NCBI GenBank assembly: GCA_030526445.1
Contig: JAUNCV010000094.1
Location: forward strand, 1-7,835
Direction: 5' to 3'
Origin: Bacteroidales bacterium
GTDB lineage: Bacteria; Bacteroidota; Bacteroidia; Bacteroidales; UBA3663
DNA: 7,835 bases
How positions within the stretch are numbered: position 1 is the stretch's first letter; each line of letters starts with the position of its first letter. This document shows, piece by piece, positions 6,865 to 7,835 of the stretch. The position numbers were made by a program, and so were the translations under genes. The notes beneath the pieces were generated by a model. That model was not told the origin of the DNA, ran no database searches, and saw only the letters and a list, made by a program, of their open reading frames with translations.

Positions 6865-7812
6865 ATGGAAAGAAATTCTTCACAACCCACCACCAGCATG
6901 TTTCAGCGCCCATTGTGGGTTGCTATCTTTGCGCTCACTGCAGCAATTGTCTGGGGCTGGGCCTATCCGCTCATAAAGTTAGGTTTTGTTGAGTTTGCTA
7001 TCACAGCCGATCTCACGGGCAGCAAGATGCTTTTTGCCGGTATCCGTTTCACTTTGTCTGGACTAATCATTTTGAGTCTGGCGGCTATCGGGCGTAAACC
7101 ATTTGGCGTCCGTCGTGTTTCAGATTGGTGGTATATTCTGCTTTTCTCGCTCATCAACACCACGCTCCACTACACGTTTTTTTATATTGGTTTGTCGTTC
7201 GCTCCGGGTGCACGTTCGGCTATTCTTAACTCTATGAGTGTCTTCATGGTTGTTATTTTGGCCTGCATATTTTTCAAGAGCGACAAGATGAACCTCAACA
7301 AAGTCATGGGCTGCGTACTGGGCTTTACAGGCATCCTTGCTCTCAATATCGATGCTCTTTTAGGTGGCTCCTCTCCTGCTGCCGATTTCAGTCTTATGGG
7401 TGATGGCATGATTGTGCTCAATGCTCTTTGTGGCGCTACGGCGGCTCTTTTGGTGCGAGGCTTAAACAAGCGTGTTCATGTCTTTGTGGGCACCGGCTAC
7501 AGCCTTTTCGTCGGAGGTGTGCTGCTTGTTGCTGCAAGTTTGTTTATGGGTGGCTATCTGCCTCGAATCACCCCGTTAGGTCTCCTCTATCTGGCACTTC
7601 TCATAGGAATCAGTTCAATTGGATTTGCGCTCTATAATAAGCTGATTTCTTGCAATCCTGTCGGAAAAGTAGCAATCTACAACTCGCTTATTCCTGTGGT
7701 TGGAGCCGTCACTAGTTGCTTTTGTCTTGGTGAGCCGTTCTACTGGAAGTATGTTGTTGCTGGCACTTTAGCTGCAGCTGGCATCTATGTCATCAACAAG
7801 GGTAAAAAGTAA
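6865..7812 (+). CDS. EamA/DMT family inner-membrane transporter
   Basis: This 315-residue protein has about ten predicted membrane helices (roughly 17-37, 56-76, 88-108, 115-137, 146-164, 178-198, 207-229, 236-256, 266-287 and 291-310), arranged as two EamA repeats. Typical family features are WGWAYPLIKLG (30-40) in helix 1, the short loop FAPGARSAILNSMSVF (112-127) before and into helix 4, and the matching second-half segment NPVGKVAIYNSLIPVVGA (264-281), then LGEP (288-291) before the last helix. The family moves small metabolites, often exporting amino acids or related compounds by drug/metabolite exchange; the substrate here is unknown. An out-of-frame ATG lies at 6861, but only the frame starting at 6865 is open. 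It stands alone, divergent from the neighbouring unit, with its own promoter. Confidence 0.92.
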   Translation: MERNSSQPTTSMFQRPLWVAIFALTAAIVWGWAYPLIKLGFVEFAITADLTGSKMLFAGIRFTLSGLIILSLAAIGRKPFGVRRVSDWWYILLFSLINTTLHYTFFYIGLSFAPGARSAILNSMSVFMVVILACIFFKSDKMNLNKVMGCVLGFTGILALNIDALLGGSSPAADFSLMGDGMIVLNALCGATAALLVRGLNKRVHVFVGTGYSLFVGGVLLVAASLFMGGYLPRITPLGLLYLALLIGISSIGFALYNKLISCNPVGKVAIYNSLIPVVGAVTSCFCLGEPFYWKYVVAGTLAAAGIYVINKGKK

Positions 7813-7835
7813 TTGGTTCTCTCCCATTCCAATTC

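Noticed and set aside
7811..7834. Inverted repeat AATTGG/CCAATT at the end of the transporter gene, possible terminator
   Set aside because: It has a six-base stem with a 12-base loop, overlaps the stop codon, and shows no T-run before the window ends.

Overview
The window looks like ordinary chromosomal DNA from a member of the Bacteroidales, most likely Prevotella-like. Three things point there. The sigma factor is a short RpoD-type protein starting MRQIKIT with no region 1.1. Promoter elements match the Bacteroidetes form TAnnTTTG. Start codons lack clear Shine-Dalgarno sequences. The genus is inferred; the sequence shows the group more clearly than the genus. There are no tRNA or rRNA genes, insertion sequences, phage genes, CRISPR repeats or toxin-antitoxin pairs.

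Six genes lie on the minus strand and one on the plus strand. Reading the minus strand in transcription order (right to left): a GNAT acetyltransferase (6610-6068); a secreted two-domain esterase joining an alpha/beta hydrolase to an SGNH hydrolase (6026-4557); class III fructose-1,6-bisphosphatase (4554-2575); DNA polymerase III delta' (2568-1504); an RpoD-like sigma-70 factor (1411-551); and the N-terminal 176 codons of the HemW heme chaperone (528 to the left edge). The plus strand carries one EamA/DMT transporter (6865-7812), divergent from the acetyltransferase.

The spacings suggest two transcription units on the minus strand. Acetyltransferase, esterase, fbp and holB have gaps of 41, 2 and 6 nt, with a promoter-like -7 element just upstream of the acetyltransferase. 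The sigma factor and hemW have a 22-nt gap, and a promoter-like sequence lies in the 92-nt gap upstream of the sigma gene. The region from about 6620 to 6864 is the only sizeable non-coding stretch and holds the two divergent promoters.

The genes are mostly housekeeping: gluconeogenesis, replication clamp loading, transcription initiation and heme handling. The secreted esterase is the accessory element, probably removing acyl groups from plant polysaccharide. I see no convincing new system. The points most worth a second look are the esterase fusion, its 2-nt junction with fbp, and the divergence of the sigma factor from the usual Bacteroidales RpoD.
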